From positions 372,001 to 436,000 of the forward strand of contig NZ_JAUSRH010000003.1 in the NCBI RefSeq assembly GCF_030811715.1: 64,000 nt of DNA. The letters run 5' to 3'. The notes beneath the pieces are model-generated. The model ran no database searches and was not told the DNA's origin. It was given only the letters and a program-made list of their open reading frames with translations. The DNA comes from Sinomonas atrocyanea. GTDB lineage: Bacteria > Actinomycetota > Actinomycetes > Actinomycetales > Micrococcaceae. The position numbers and the translations under genes were made by a program. This document shows, piece after piece, positions 42,340 to 54,080 of the stretch; within the stretch, counting starts at the first letter, position 1, and each line of letters opens with the position of its first letter.

Positions 42340-44838
<2,499 letters not shown>

Positions 44839-44853
44839 TCGGGGTGACTCCGC

Positions 44854-45852
44854 GTGGCTGAGGGGCAGGCTCAGGAGCTTCCGGCGATCGCCTGGCTGAG
44901 GCGGCGGTGGGGCAGACTCCGCCAGGGGCCTGCCCCGGCCGTGCCGCCGACGCCGCGGCCCCGCGTCGCCGTCGTCACCGACTCCTCGGCTGCGCTGCCC
45001 CCCGCGTGGACGGAGGAGTTCGAGCGGGCGGGGTGCTTCGCGTGCATCGTCCTGCCGGTCATGGCCGGCGAAGAGATCTTCACCGAGGGCGAGGACGTCG
45101 ACACGGCCCTCGGCCTCGCCCTCGCGGCGGGACGCCAGGTGAGGACCTCGCGGCCCTCGCCCGGGCAGTTCGAGCGGGCCTACCGGGCCTTCGAGCAGGC
45201 GGGCTTCGACGCCGTCCTGTCGCTGCACCTCTCCGGCAAGCTGTCCGGGACGGCCGACGCCGCGCGGATCGCCTCGGCGCGCGTGGGCATCCCGGTCGCG
45301 GTGGTCGACTCGCAGACCGCCGGCATGGCGCTCGGCTTCGCCGTCCAGTCAGCGGTGCTCTCTGCGGCCACGGGTGCCGGTCCCGCCCAGGTGCGGCGTG
45401 CCGCCGAGGACCGGCTCGCGGGGGCGGAGGTCCTCTTCTACGTGCCCAGCCTCGAGCAGCTGCGCCGCGGGGGCCGCATCGGTGCGGCGGCGTCGCTCGT
45501 GGGGACGGTGCTCTCGATCAAGCCGATCCTCACCCTGCGCGACGGGCTGATCGTCCCCCTCGAGCGCATCCGCACGGCACCCAGGGCCGTGTCCAGGCTG
45601 CGGGAGCTCGCTGAGGCGAGCGCGGCTGCCCACGTCCCGCCGGTCCTCGCCGTGCACTACTTCGGCAACCGGCCCGAGGCGGAAGGGCTCGCCCGGGCGC
45701 TGGCGGCAGACCTCGGCCTGGCTCCAGGCAGCGTGGTGGTCTCCGCAATGCCGGCAGTCCTCGCCGCCCACACCGGGCTGGGAGTTCTGGCCGTCGTCGT
45801 GTCCCGCTCCGTCGGCGACGCCGCCGAACCTTCCGGGCCGGCGCCCCGCTAG
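44854..45852 (+). CDS. DegV-family fatty-acid-binding protein
   Basis: 332 residues from GTG 44854, 15 nt after leuS. The family's DAK2-like lipid-binding fold is indicated by VAVVTDSSAALPP (about 37–49), SRPSPGQFERAYRAF, LSLHLSGKLSGTADAARIA and VVDSQTAGMALGFAV. DegV/FakB-type proteins carry a fatty acid for FakA kinase, but no fakA gene is adjacent. The first 35 residues are an extra, basic N-terminus. Located between leuS and comEA as in other Micrococcaceae. Confidence 0.9.
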   Translation: MAEGQAQELPAIAWLRRRWGRLRQGPAPAVPPTPRPRVAVVTDSSAALPPAWTEEFERAGCFACIVLPVMAGEEIFTEGEDVDTALGLALAAGRQVRTSRPSPGQFERAYRAFEQAGFDAVLSLHLSGKLSGTADAARIASARVGIPVAVVDSQTAGMALGFAVQSAVLSAATGAGPAQVRRAAEDRLAGAEVLFYVPSLEQLRRGGRIGAAASLVGTVLSIKPILTLRDGLIVPLERIRTAPRAVSRLRELAEASAAAHVPPVLAVHYFGNRPEAEGLARALAADLGLAPGSVVVSAMPAVLAAHTGLGVLAVVVSRSVGDAAEPSGPAPR

Positions 45853-45963
45853 CCCACAGCGGTGCCCCGCTGGCCCGGCACTTGCCCTCCACAGGGCTGC
45901 TCCATCGCGCGTCGTCCACATAGCGCACCCGGGGACCGCGGCATATCGCGGCCCGATGGCAGC

Positions 45964-46920
45964 GTGAGGGCCGTGGGCAGATGGCAGAGGGGAACCGGCG
46001 GGCGGCGGGCGGCTGCCCATCGCTGGAGCGTGCTCTTCCCGCCCGACAACGCCGCGCCTGGGCTCCTCGACCTCGGCGCGCCCGCGGACGAGAGCGCCGA
46101 CCCTGCCGACGAGAGCACCGACGCGGCGGAGGAGAGCAGTGGCCCCGAAGACCCGAGTGCGCTCGATCCGGACGCCGGAGCAGGGCGCCGGCGGCGGGAG
46201 GACCGCCCGCGGCTCGCGATCTCGGTCCGGCTCGGCGCGGTCCTCGCTGCGCTCCTGGCCACCGTGTGCGCCAGTTGGTGGGGGGTCGCGCAGGGGACCG
46301 CGCCCGCCGCCGTCCCGGTCGGCGCACCGACGCTGGGCCCAGGCAGCACGGGCCCCCGGGCCGCAGGCCCTCAGGCGTCATCGGGCGCACCGGGCCCCGC
46401 GGGAGATGCACCGGCGGGAGATGCACCTGTGGGGGATGGTCCGACGGTGCACGTCGCTGGAGCGGTCGCGGCCCCGGGTGTCTACCGCCTGGCCCCCGGG
46501 GCACGGGTCCACGAGGCCATCGCCGCCGCCGGTGGTGCGAAGCCAGGCGCGGATCTGGACCGCCTCAACCTCGCAGCTCCGGTGGAGGACGGAACGCGCC
46601 TCAGGGTCCCGCTCCGGGGCGAACCCGAGGAGGGGCAGGCAGCCGGCGGCACAGCAGCCGCAGCAGCGGGGAGCGGCACGCCGCAGAAGGCAGGCAGCGC
46701 CGCCGCGTCAGGCAGAGGCGCCCAGCGCAAGGTCGACATCAACGCCGCGACGGCAGAGGACCTCGGGGCGCTTCCACGCGTCGGCCCCGTCCTCGCCCAG
46801 CGCATCGTCGACTACCGCACGGCCCATGGCCGTTTCGCGGCCCCCGAGGACCTCGACGCCGTGAGCGGGATCGGACCGAAGATGCTCGAGTCGCTGCTCC
46901 CGCTCGTGACGGTCGGATGA
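45964..46920 (+). CDS. comEA: ComEA-family competence DNA-binding protein
   Basis: Membrane-anchored DNA receptor of the transformation machinery. About 318 residues if started at GTG 45964; GTG 45973 and, less likely, GTG 45862 are other options, and no clear Shine–Dalgarno decides. A long Asp/Glu/Ala-rich cytoplasmic segment precedes a membrane helix at about 95–115 (LGAVLAALLATVCASWWG). Outside, an SLBB domain (VHVAGAVAAPGVYRLAPG) and a helix-hairpin-helix DNA-binding module (VDINAATAEDLGALPRVGPV; then VSGIGPKMLESL) follow. The stop overlaps comEC (ATGA). Confidence 0.88.
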   Translation: MRAVGRWQRGTGGRRAAAHRWSVLFPPDNAAPGLLDLGAPADESADPADESTDAAEESSGPEDPSALDPDAGAGRRRREDRPRLAISVRLGAVLAALLATVCASWWGVAQGTAPAAVPVGAPTLGPGSTGPRAAGPQASSGAPGPAGDAPAGDAPVGDGPTVHVAGAVAAPGVYRLAPGARVHEAIAAAGGAKPGADLDRLNLAAPVEDGTRLRVPLRGEPEEGQAAGGTAAAAAGSGTPQKAGSAAASGRGAQRKVDINAATAEDLGALPRVGPVLAQRIVDYRTAHGRFAAPEDLDAVSGIGPKMLESLLPLVTVG

Positions 46921-48722
46921 ACGCCCGTCGCGGCGCCTGGGACCGCTACCGCACTGCGGCCGTGGCGGGCGCGGGGGAGCGGGCGGCACAGCCGGCCGCC
47001 CATTCCGACCGCTTCCGCACGCTCGCCTCGGGCTGGTGGAGCGCGGAGGCGGCGCAGCCGCTGCCGGCTGCCGGCCGCTGGAGGGACCTCCGGCTCGTCC
47101 CCCTGGGCGCAGCGGCCTGGCTCGGGGCCGCGGTCGGCCCGTTCGCAGCAGCGCCCGGTATCCTGGCGGCGCTCCTCGCCGTCAGCCTCGCCGGCGCCGC
47201 AGCGGCCGCTGGCCTGGCGCTCGGCCTGCACCGGGCGCGAAAGCCGCGGCATGGCCACGCTCCGCACGGCGGCATCGCCCCGGCTCGGGCCAGATGGGCA
47301 GGATCCGCGATCCTCGCCGCCTGCTCCTGCCTGGCGGCCGCCGCGGGGCTGGCCGCGGCCGCCGGCCACGGCGCGGCAGAGCGCGCCGGACCGGTGGGCG
47401 AGCTGCTGGCCCGCGGCGGAAGCACGGTCGCGACCATCGAAGTCATGGCCTCGCCGATCCCACTGCGCGGCCCCAGCACGTTCGGCACGGCACCGCGCTT
47501 CACCGCCGAGGGACGGATCGTCCGGGCCACCGACGCCGGCCGCGCCTTCGCGGCGGCGTCCGCCATCCGGCTTGTCGGCGGCAGCGATATCGGCGGACTC
47601 CGCCCGGGCACGACCATCGACGTGGCCGGCCGCGTCGTCCCCGCGACGCAGCCAGGGCGCCCCGCCCTGCTGAGCACCTCGTCCCGCCCGCGCGTCGTCG
47701 GCGGCAACCCCGCAGGCCTGCTGGCCGGCGACGTCAGGGGAGCGCTCCGTGCCTCGAGCGCATGGCTGTGGCAGGACGCCGCCGGGCTCCTGCCCGGCAT
47801 GGCCGTCGGGGATACGGCCGCCCTGCCGCAGGACCTCGAGGACGCGATGCGGCAGGTGGGGCTGGGCCACCTCACGGCCGTCAGCGGAGCGAACTTCACC
47901 CTTCTGTCAGCCAGCGTGCTCCTTGCCCTGCGTGCGGCCCGCGCACCACGGCCGGTCGCCTCCGGCGCCAGCTGCGCGGTCCTCGCGGCCTTCGCGTTCG
48001 TGGTCGGGCCCGAGCCGAGCGTCCTGCGGGCAGCCGCCATGGGCGCCGTCGCCCTCGTAGCCCTCATGAGCGGCCGCGCCGGGCGGAGCTGCTCTTCCCT
48101 GTCCGGCGCCGTCCTGGTCCTCGTCCTGCTCGAGCCGGACCTCGCCCTGAGCATGGGCTTCCTGCTCTCGGTCGCGGCCACGCTCGGGATAGCGCTGCTC
48201 GGACCGCCGCTCACCGGCCTGCTCGCGACGCGCCTGCCCACCTGGCTCGCCGTCGCCGTCGCCGTGCCCCTGTCTGCCCAGCTGATGTGCGGGCCGCTCG
48301 TGGTGCTCATCCAGCCCTCATTCCTGACCATGTCCCTTGCCGCCAACATCGCAGTGTCCGCCTTTGTCCCGCTCGTCACCGTGGCCGGAACGCTGGCCCT
48401 CGCCACGTGCACCTGGTGTCCACCGATGGCGCTCGTCTGCACGGCGATCGGCGGCGCGGCCGCCCAGGCCGTCGCCGCCTCCGCACGCCTGCTCGCTTCA
48501 CTACCGGGCGCGGCCCTGCCCTGGCCGGACGGGCCGGCCGGGGCCCTCGCCATGGCCGTCACGTCCGCGGTGAACTCCGCGGCACTGTGGGTGGGCCTCT
48601 CGCCGGCCGGACGGCGCGCGGCCGCCCGACTGGCGCGCGGGCTCACCGACAGCGCCAGCGCGGCCGCGGTCTCCACGTCCGGATTGGGCCGGGGGGCCCG
48701 ACGTGGGAGAGTGGACAGGTGA
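46917..48722 (+). CDS. comEC: ComEC/Rec2-family DNA channel protein without a metallo-beta-lactamase domain
   Basis: Polytopic membrane protein for single-stranded DNA import in transformation. 601 residues from ATG 46917, coupled to comEA. The N-terminal part has DUF4131-like hydrophobic helices and an OB-like soluble region (ARFTAEGRIV-type segment at about 190–260). The Competence domain begins at about 300 with LGHLTAVSGANFTLL and has at least seven helices. The protein stops at about residue 601 with ARRGRVDR. The C-terminal metallo-beta-lactamase-like nuclease domain of typical 750–850-residue ComEC is absent, and no remnant lies between it and holA. Confidence 0.87.
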   Translation: MNARRGAWDRYRTAAVAGAGERAAQPAAHSDRFRTLASGWWSAEAAQPLPAAGRWRDLRLVPLGAAAWLGAAVGPFAAAPGILAALLAVSLAGAAAAAGLALGLHRARKPRHGHAPHGGIAPARARWAGSAILAACSCLAAAAGLAAAAGHGAAERAGPVGELLARGGSTVATIEVMASPIPLRGPSTFGTAPRFTAEGRIVRATDAGRAFAAASAIRLVGGSDIGGLRPGTTIDVAGRVVPATQPGRPALLSTSSRPRVVGGNPAGLLAGDVRGALRASSAWLWQDAAGLLPGMAVGDTAALPQDLEDAMRQVGLGHLTAVSGANFTLLSASVLLALRAARAPRPVASGASCAVLAAFAFVVGPEPSVLRAAAMGAVALVALMSGRAGRSCSSLSGAVLVLVLLEPDLALSMGFLLSVAATLGIALLGPPLTGLLATRLPTWLAVAVAVPLSAQLMCGPLVVLIQPSFLTMSLAANIAVSAFVPLVTVAGTLALATCTWCPPMALVCTAIGGAAAQAVAASARLLASLPGAALPWPDGPAGALAMAVTSAVNSAALWVGLSPAGRRAAARLARGLTDSASAAAVSTSGLGRGARRGRVDR

Positions 48723-48753
48723 AGTGCAGCAAGACCACCGCAGGGGGCCGCGC

Positions 48754-49794
48754 GTGACGCCCCCAGCCCGGACCGGCAGGTCCCAGGCCTCCAAGGGTTC
48801 CGCAGGCACCAGGAGCGCGGGGACAGTCGACTGGCGCGACGCCGCCCCAGCGCCCGTGGTCCTGGTCACCGGTCCAGAGGACTACCTCGCGGCGCGGGCC
48901 ATGGACGCCGTCCGTGCCAAGGCCAGGGAGGCCGCCGGCGAGCTCGAAGTGACCCGGCTCGAGGCCGGCGCCTACACCGGCGGCGAGCTGCTGATGGCGG
49001 CCTCGCCCTCGCTCTTCGGCGAGAACAAGCTCATCGAGGTGCACGGACTCGAGTCCATGAGCGAGGAATTCCTCCGCGACGCCCTCGCGTACACCTCTGC
49101 CCCGGAGCCGGACGTCGTCCTCGTGCTCCGGCACGGCGGGGGAACCCGGGGCAAGAAGCTCCTCGACGCGGTCAAGGCCTCGGGGGCGCCCGTCGTCGAC
49201 TGCCAGGCGCTGAAGAAGGACGCAGACAAGGCTGCCTTCGTGCTGGCCGAGTTCCACGGTTCCGGGCGGCGGATCGAGCGCGAAGCTGTGGATGCGCTCG
49301 TCGCCGCGGTGGGCAGCAGCCTCGCAGAGCTCGCGGCCGCATGCAGCCAGCTCATCCTCGACGCATCGTCCACCGTGGACGCGGCAACCGTCGAGAAGTA
49401 CTACGGCGGCCGGGTCGAGGCCACGGCCTTCAAGGTCGCGGACGCCGCCCTCGCCGGCCAGAAGGCGAAGGCGCTCTCGGCCTTCCGGCATGCCCTCGAG
49501 ACCGGCGTCGACCCGGTGCCGATGGTCGCGGCCATCGCGTCCAAGCTCAGGACGCTCGCCAAGGTGGCGGGGGCGCGCGGCTCGGCCCAGAGCATCGCGC
49601 GGGAGCTCGGCATGCAGCCGTGGCTGGTCGAACAGGCCCAGCGCGACATCAGAGGCTGGACCCCGCAGAGCCTCGCCACGGCGATCCGCGCGGTGGCCGA
49701 GGCTGACGCCGAGGTCAAGGGGCTCGCGCGCGATCCCGCCTATGCGGTCGAGCGGGCCCTCTCGGCCGTGAGTTCCGCCGCCCGGGCACGCTGA
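48754..49794 (+). CDS. holA: DNA polymerase III delta subunit
   Basis: Clamp-loader subunit that opens the beta clamp. 346 residues from GTG 48754, behind AGGGGG; the frame is open back to 48703, and GTG 48724 is another option. The AAA+-like fold is recognised by PVVLVTGPEDYLAARAMD at the N-terminus, the SPSLFGENKLIEVHGLE strand, and a C-terminal collar (QPWLVEQAQRDIRGWTPQSLATAIRAVA). Like other delta subunits it lacks a functional Walker A. It follows comEC and is convergent with rpsT. Confidence 0.93.
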   Translation: MTPPARTGRSQASKGSAGTRSAGTVDWRDAAPAPVVLVTGPEDYLAARAMDAVRAKAREAAGELEVTRLEAGAYTGGELLMAASPSLFGENKLIEVHGLESMSEEFLRDALAYTSAPEPDVVLVLRHGGGTRGKKLLDAVKASGAPVVDCQALKKDADKAAFVLAEFHGSGRRIEREAVDALVAAVGSSLAELAAACSQLILDASSTVDAATVEKYYGGRVEATAFKVADAALAGQKAKALSAFRHALETGVDPVPMVAAIASKLRTLAKVAGARGSAQSIARELGMQPWLVEQAQRDIRGWTPQSLATAIRAVAEADAEVKGLARDPAYAVERALSAVSSAARAR

Positions 49795-49877
49795 CCGCGG
49801 AGCCGGCCCGGTTGCTGGGCTCGGTCCGCTCAGGTCGGGACCACCCCTGGGGACCCACCGGGACTGCCGGAGACGCA

Positions 49878-49914
49878 GCAGGGGCCGGCACCCGTGAAGG
49901 ATGCCGGCCCCTGC
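49878..49914. terminator. Bidirectional hairpin between holA and rpsT
   Basis: GCAGGGGCCGGCA (49878–49890) pairs perfectly with TGCCGGCCCCTGC (49902–49914), 13 bp with an 11-nt loop, between convergent genes. Confidence 0.75.
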
Positions 49915-49931
49915 CGGGAAGACCTGCTGGG

Positions 49932-50195
49932 TCAGCCGATCTTGCCGACCTTCTTCGCGATGCCCGACTTGCGGTTCGCGGCCTGGTTCTTGTGGATGAC
50001 GCCCTTGCTCACGGCCTTGTCGAGCTTCTTGCTCGCGTACGCCAGAGCGGAGGCAGCAGCATCCTTGTCAGCGGAAGCGACGGCGGTGGTGACGGCGCGG
50101 ATGGCCGTCTTCAGCTCCGACTTGACCGCCATGTTGCGCTGGCGGGCCTTCTCGTTCGTGAGAATGCGCTTCTTCTGGGACTTGATGTTTGCCAC
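49932..50195 (-). CDS. rpsT: 30S ribosomal protein S20
   Basis: 16S rRNA-binding helical-bundle protein. 87 residues from GTG 50195. [21 protein letters not shown] and the C-terminal [20 protein letters not shown] are diagnostic. Basic throughout. It is transcribed alone, opposite to lepA, with a long upstream leader; the upstream AAGAGAG may serve as a weak ribosome binding site. Confidence 0.98.
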   Translation of the reverse strand: MANIKSQKKRILTNEKARQRNMAVKSELKTAIRAVTTAVASADKDAAASALAYASKKLDKAVSKGVIHKNQAANRKSGIAKKVGKIG

Positions 50196-50332
50196 GTATG
50201 GAACTCTCTTGTTGATGCCAACAGGGTCTAGAGGGCGTTCGGACCGACCATCGACTGAGCGGCGTGGGGATGCCTATGGCAGCCGGTCGTCAGTGCCCGC
50301 CGACCTGCACGGACACACAGCAGACAATGCTA
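50196..50332 (-). promoter_or_regulatory. rpsT leader with candidate -10 element
   Basis: On the minus strand TAGCAT (complement of 50327–50332) is a good -10 candidate. The transcript would then carry about 125 nt before the rpsT start. No diagnostic structure was recognised in this leader; autogenous control by S20 is known in other bacteria but is only a possibility here. Confidence 0.35.
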
Positions 50333-50463
50333 GCAGACTCCCCGGGCGCGGCGACCCTCGCGCGCGCGGAGCGGCGGACGCACTGCCTATGGGAGACTAG
50401 GAAGTCAGCAATCCACCGTGGGCAACCACGCCTCGACAGTATTGACAGTGAGGACCGTTCACC
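50333..50463 (+). promoter_or_regulatory. lepA upstream region
   Basis: About 130 bases between the rpsT promoter candidate and lepA. TAGGAA at 50397–50402 could be a -10. AGGA at 50451–50454 is the likely lepA ribosome binding site. TTGACA at 50442–50447 is too close to the start to be a -35. Confidence 0.3.
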
Positions 50464-52317
50464 GTGTCTCCCATGGCCCGCACAGCGCCCGTGCCCGCCG
50501 CGACGGATCCGTCGATCATCCGCAACTTCTGCATCATCGCGCACATCGACCACGGAAAGTCGACCCTCGCGGACAGGATGCTCCAGTTCACCGGGGTCGT
50601 GCAGGCGCGGGACATGAAGGCGCAGTACCTCGACCGCATGGACATCGAGCGTGAGCGCGGCATCACCATCAAGTCCCAGGCAGTCCGCATGCCCTGGGAG
50701 GTCGACGGCACGGCCTTCGCCCTGAACATGATCGACACCCCCGGACACGTCGACTTCACCTACGAGGTTTCGCGCTCGCTCGCGGCGTGCGAGGGCGCGG
50801 TGCTCCTCGTCGACGCCGCCCAGGGGATCGAGGCGCAGACCCTCGCGAACCTGTACCTCGCGATGGAGAACGACCTCACCATCATCCCGGTGCTGAACAA
50901 GATCGACCTGCCCGCTGCCCAGCCCGAGAAGTACGCGGAGGAGCTCGCCAACCTCATCGGCGGCGACCCGGACGACGTCCTGAAGGTCTCCGGCAAGACG
51001 GGCGTCGGGGTCGAGGGCCTCCTCGACCGGATCGTGCGCGACATCCCCGCGCCCGTGGGCGACGCCGCGGCCCCCGCCCGGGCCATGATCTTCGACTCCG
51101 TGTACGACACCTACCGCGGCGTCGTCACGTACGTGCGCGTCGTCGACGGCTCCCTGAGCCCGCGCGAGCGGATCCAGATGATGTCGACCAGGGCCAGCCA
51201 CGAACTCCTCGAGATCGGTGTCATCTCCCCGGAGCCGATCCCGTCCAAGGGACTCGGGGTCGGCGAGGTCGGCTACCTCATCACGGGCGTCAAGGACGTG
51301 CGCCAGTCCAAGGTGGGCGACACGATCACCAACCTGTCCAAACCGGCCGCGGAATCCCTCGGGGGCTACCAGGACCCCAAGCCGATGGTCTTCTCCGGCC
51401 TCTACCCGCTGGACGGCTCCGACTACCCGGACCTGCGGGACGCGCTGGACAAGCTCAAGCTCAACGACGCCGCCCTCGTCTACGAGCCCGAGACGTCGGC
51501 GGCACTCGGCTTCGGCTTCCGCGTCGGCTTCCTCGGCCTGCTCCACCTCGAGATCGTCCGCGAGCGCCTCGAGCGCGAATTCAACCTCGACCTCATCTCC
51601 ACCGCGCCCAATGTCATCTACGAGGTCACCCTCGAGGACAAGTCCGTGGTGACGGTGACCAACCCGAGCGAGTTCCCCACCGGCAAGGTCAACGAGGTCC
51701 GCGAGCCCATGGTCTCGGCGACGATCCTCGCCCCCAACGAGTTCGTGGGCGCCATCATGGAGCTGTGCCAGGGCCGGCGCGGCCAGATGAAGGGCATGGA
51801 CTACCTCTCCGAGGACCGCGTGGAGCTGCGCTACTGGATGCCGCTGGCCGAGATCGTGTTCGACTTCTTCGACCAGCTCAAGTCCAAGACCCGCGGCTAC
51901 GCGTCGCTCGACTGGAAGGCCGACGGCGACCAGGTCGCCGACCTCGTGAAGGTCGACATCCTGCTGCAGGGGGAGCAGGTCGACGCCTTCAGCGCGATCA
52001 CCCACCGCGACAAGGCCTATGCCTACGGCACGATGATGACCGCCAAGCTGCGCGAGCTCATCCCTCGCCAGCAGTTCGAGGTGCCGATCCAGGCGGCCAT
52101 CGGCTCCCGCATCATCGCGCGCGAGAACATCCGCGCCATCCGCAAGGACGTCCTCGCCAAGTGCTACGGCGGCGACATCACCCGCAAGCGCAAGCTCCTG
52201 GAGAAGCAGAAAGAGGGCAAGAAGCGCATGAAGATGGTCGGCCGCGTCGAGGTGCCGCAGGAGGCCTTCATCGCGGCGCTCACCACCGACGAGTCGAAGG
52301 ACAAGGCGAAGAAGTAG
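50464..52317 (+). CDS. lepA: Elongation factor 4 (LepA)
   Basis: Ribosome-associated GTPase that can back-translocate or aid initiation. 617 residues from GTG 50464 (ATG 50473 also in frame). The G1 motif is [13 protein letters not shown], switch II is [12 protein letters not shown], and NKID is in [13 protein letters not shown]. The LepA-specific C-terminal domain ends with [20 protein letters not shown]. Length is normal. hemW starts on its last stop base. Confidence 0.97.
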   Translation: MSPMARTAPVPAATDPSIIRNFCIIAHIDHGKSTLADRMLQFTGVVQARDMKAQYLDRMDIERERGITIKSQAVRMPWEVDGTAFALNMIDTPGHVDFTYEVSRSLAACEGAVLLVDAAQGIEAQTLANLYLAMENDLTIIPVLNKIDLPAAQPEKYAEELANLIGGDPDDVLKVSGKTGVGVEGLLDRIVRDIPAPVGDAAAPARAMIFDSVYDTYRGVVTYVRVVDGSLSPRERIQMMSTRASHELLEIGVISPEPIPSKGLGVGEVGYLITGVKDVRQSKVGDTITNLSKPAAESLGGYQDPKPMVFSGLYPLDGSDYPDLRDALDKLKLNDAALVYEPETSAALGFGFRVGFLGLLHLEIVRERLEREFNLDLISTAPNVIYEVTLEDKSVVTVTNPSEFPTGKVNEVREPMVSATILAPNEFVGAIMELCQGRRGQMKGMDYLSEDRVELRYWMPLAEIVFDFFDQLKSKTRGYASLDWKADGDQVADLVKVDILLQGEQVDAFSAITHRDKAYAYGTMMTAKLRELIPRQQFEVPIQAAIGSRIIARENIRAIRKDVLAKCYGGDITRKRKLLEKQKEGKKRMKMVGRVEVPQEAFIAALTTDESKDKAKK

Positions 52318-53567
52318 TGCCCAGCACCCTTCCTCTGGGCGACCCGGCCCCGGCCGACGGCGCCCTGCCGCCCCAGGCGGCCGTCGCGGCAGGGGAGCGG
52401 GGCTTCTCGCTGTACGCCCACATCCCGTTCTGCGCCGTGCGCTGCGGGTACTGCGACTTCAACACCTACACGGCCACCGAGCTCGGCGGCGGCGCCTCGC
52501 AGGCCAACTACGCCGCGACCGCCGTCTCCGAGGTGCGCTTCGCGGCGGCCGCGCTGGACGCCTCAGGGGTGCCGCGCCGTCGTCTGTCCACCGTGTTCTT
52601 CGGCGGCGGCACGCCGACCCTCCTGCCCGCGCACGACCTCACGGCGATCCTCTCCGCCGCGGTCGCAGAATGGGGGCTGGAACCGGGAGCGGAGGTGACC
52701 ACCGAGGCGAATCCCGATTCGGTCACGCCTGAGTCCCTCGAGGCCCTCGCCGAGGCCGGATTCACCCGGGTCTCCTTCGGCATGCAGTCGGCGGTGCCGC
52801 ACGTGCTCAAGGTCCTCGACCGGACCCACACCCCGTCCCGCGTGCCCGAGGCGGTCCGCTGGGCCCGGGCGGCGGGGCTCGACGTGAGCCTGGACCTCAT
52901 CTACGGCACCCCGGGCGAGTCGCGCGACGACTGGCGCGTCTCGCTCGACGCGGCGCTCGCGTGCGAGCCGGACCATGTGAGCGCCTACGCGCTCATCGTC
53001 GAGGAGGGCACCAAGCTCGCGGCCCAGATCCGGCGTGGCGAGGTCCCCGCGGTGGACGACGACGACCACGCCGAGAAGTACGAGCTCGCCGACGCGGTGC
53101 TCGGCAGCGCGGGCTTCCACTGGTACGAGGTCAGCAACTGGGCCCGCGGCGCCGCGGGCGAGGGTCCGCAGGGCGGGCGCTTCGAGTGCCGCCACAACCT
53201 CGCCTACTGGAACGGCGGCGACTGGTGGGGCATCGGACCCGGGGCGCACTCCCACGTGGGCGGCGTGCGCTGGTGGAACGTCAAGCACCCCACGGCGTAC
53301 GCCGGGCGGCTCTCCCAGGGGGTCTCGCCGGCCGCGGGACGGGAGACGCTCGACGACGGCACTCGCCGCGTGGAGCGCGTCCTCCTCATGGTCCGGCTCG
53401 CCTCCGGCCTGCCGACGTCCGAGCTCGAGGCCGAGGGCCGCGCGGCCGCGGCCGGCCTCATCGCCGACGGGCTCGTGGAAGGGCCCGCGGCCCTGCAGGG
53501 CCGGCTGGTCCTCACGCTGCGGGGCCGGCTCCTCGCCGACGCCGTCGTGCGGGCGCTGCTGCCCTGA
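52317..53567 (+). CDS. hemW: HemW-type radical SAM protein (coproporphyrinogen III oxidase-like)
   Basis: Radical SAM protein, probably a heme chaperone rather than a true coproporphyrinogen oxidase. 416 residues from GTG 52317. The [4Fe-4S] motif is CAVRCGYCDF (C-x3-C-x2-C), followed by FFGGGTPTLLP, TTEANPDSVTPE and RVSFGMQSAV. The C-terminal HemN domain is present (HNLAYWNGGDWWGIGPGAHS). It overlaps lepA by one base, the usual actinobacterial order. The stop lies within a hairpin shared with the convergent DUF4870 gene. Confidence 0.95.
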   Translation: MPSTLPLGDPAPADGALPPQAAVAAGERGFSLYAHIPFCAVRCGYCDFNTYTATELGGGASQANYAATAVSEVRFAAAALDASGVPRRRLSTVFFGGGTPTLLPAHDLTAILSAAVAEWGLEPGAEVTTEANPDSVTPESLEALAEAGFTRVSFGMQSAVPHVLKVLDRTHTPSRVPEAVRWARAAGLDVSLDLIYGTPGESRDDWRVSLDAALACEPDHVSAYALIVEEGTKLAAQIRRGEVPAVDDDDHAEKYELADAVLGSAGFHWYEVSNWARGAAGEGPQGGRFECRHNLAYWNGGDWWGIGPGAHSHVGGVRWWNVKHPTAYAGRLSQGVSPAAGRETLDDGTRRVERVLLMVRLASGLPTSELEAEGRAAAAGLIADGLVEGPAALQGRLVLTLRGRLLADAVVRALLP

Positions 53568-53579
53568 CCCGGGCAGCAG
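53556..53579. terminator. Bidirectional hairpin overlapping the hemW stop
   Basis: CTGCTGCCC (53556–53564), loop TGACCC containing the hemW TGA, and GGGCAGCAG (53571–53579), 9 bp. It lies between convergent hemW and the DUF4870 gene. Confidence 0.65.
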
Positions 53580-53582
53580 GGC

Positions 53583-53987
53583 TCACTTGATGAGGTGCAG
53601 GTTGTAGCGGTACTGGTACGGCTGCCCGCGGTTGACCTGGATGCCGGCCGTGACCGAGAAGACGGTGAGCGCGATCCAGACCAGGGTGGCCAGCACCGAG
53701 AACACGCTTCCCACGAACGGGATGTACCCGAGCAGGTTGAGCAGGATCGCCGCGACAGTGGGCGGCAGCGTGAAGTTCAGGGCTTCCTTCGATTCCTGCG
53801 CCGTGAACGGGCCGCGGTCCTTGAAGACCAGGTAGATCAGGAGCGACGGGACGAAGCCGAGGATGCCGCCGAAATGCGCGAGGGTCGCCCATTGCCGGTC
53901 CTCGGACGCCGTCAGCGGCGGCGCGGGGACCGTGGCACCGTTGTCCTGTCCGGCGGTGCTGCGGGGGTCCTTCGGGTACTCGGCCAC
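53583..53987 (-). CDS. DUF4870 membrane protein
   Basis: 134 residues from GTG 53987 with AAGGA upstream. Three membrane segments are visible: about 38–54 (LAHFGGILGFVPSLLIYL), 75–100 (TVAAILLNLLGYIPFVGSV) and 95–118 (VLATLVWIALTVFSVTAGI). The family signature includes SEDRQWATLAHFGG and FTAQESKEALNF. The C-terminal YQYRYNLHLIK is conserved. Function unknown. It stands downstream of the convergent hemW and before DUF3097 on the same strand, separated by a hairpin. Confidence 0.85.
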   Translation of the reverse strand: MAEYPKDPRSTAGQDNGATVPAPPLTASEDRQWATLAHFGGILGFVPSLLIYLVFKDRGPFTAQESKEALNFTLPPTVAAILLNLLGYIPFVGSVFSVLATLVWIALTVFSVTAGIQVNRGQPYQYRYNLHLIK

Positions 53988-54024
53988 TGATGAATCCTTG
54001 CCTGTGGTTCCTTGCGGTCTTGTC

Positions 54025-54053
54025 GCTCGCGGGACCGGGCGGCCGCCGCGAGC
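54025..54053 (-). terminator. Candidate terminator after the DUF3097 gene
   Basis: GCTCGCGG (54025–54032) pairs with CCGCGAGC (54046–54053), 8 bp with a 13-nt loop, in the 93-base gap between two minus-strand genes. No U-tract. Nearby AGGATATCC (54058–54066) is a short palindrome. Confidence 0.4.
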
Positions 54054-54080
54054 AGTCCAAGGATATCCAAGGTTGGGTGC

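Noticed and set aside
50442-50447. TTGACA as a -35 element of lepA
   Set aside because: It is only 16 nt before the start codon, so the -10 would fall inside the coding region.
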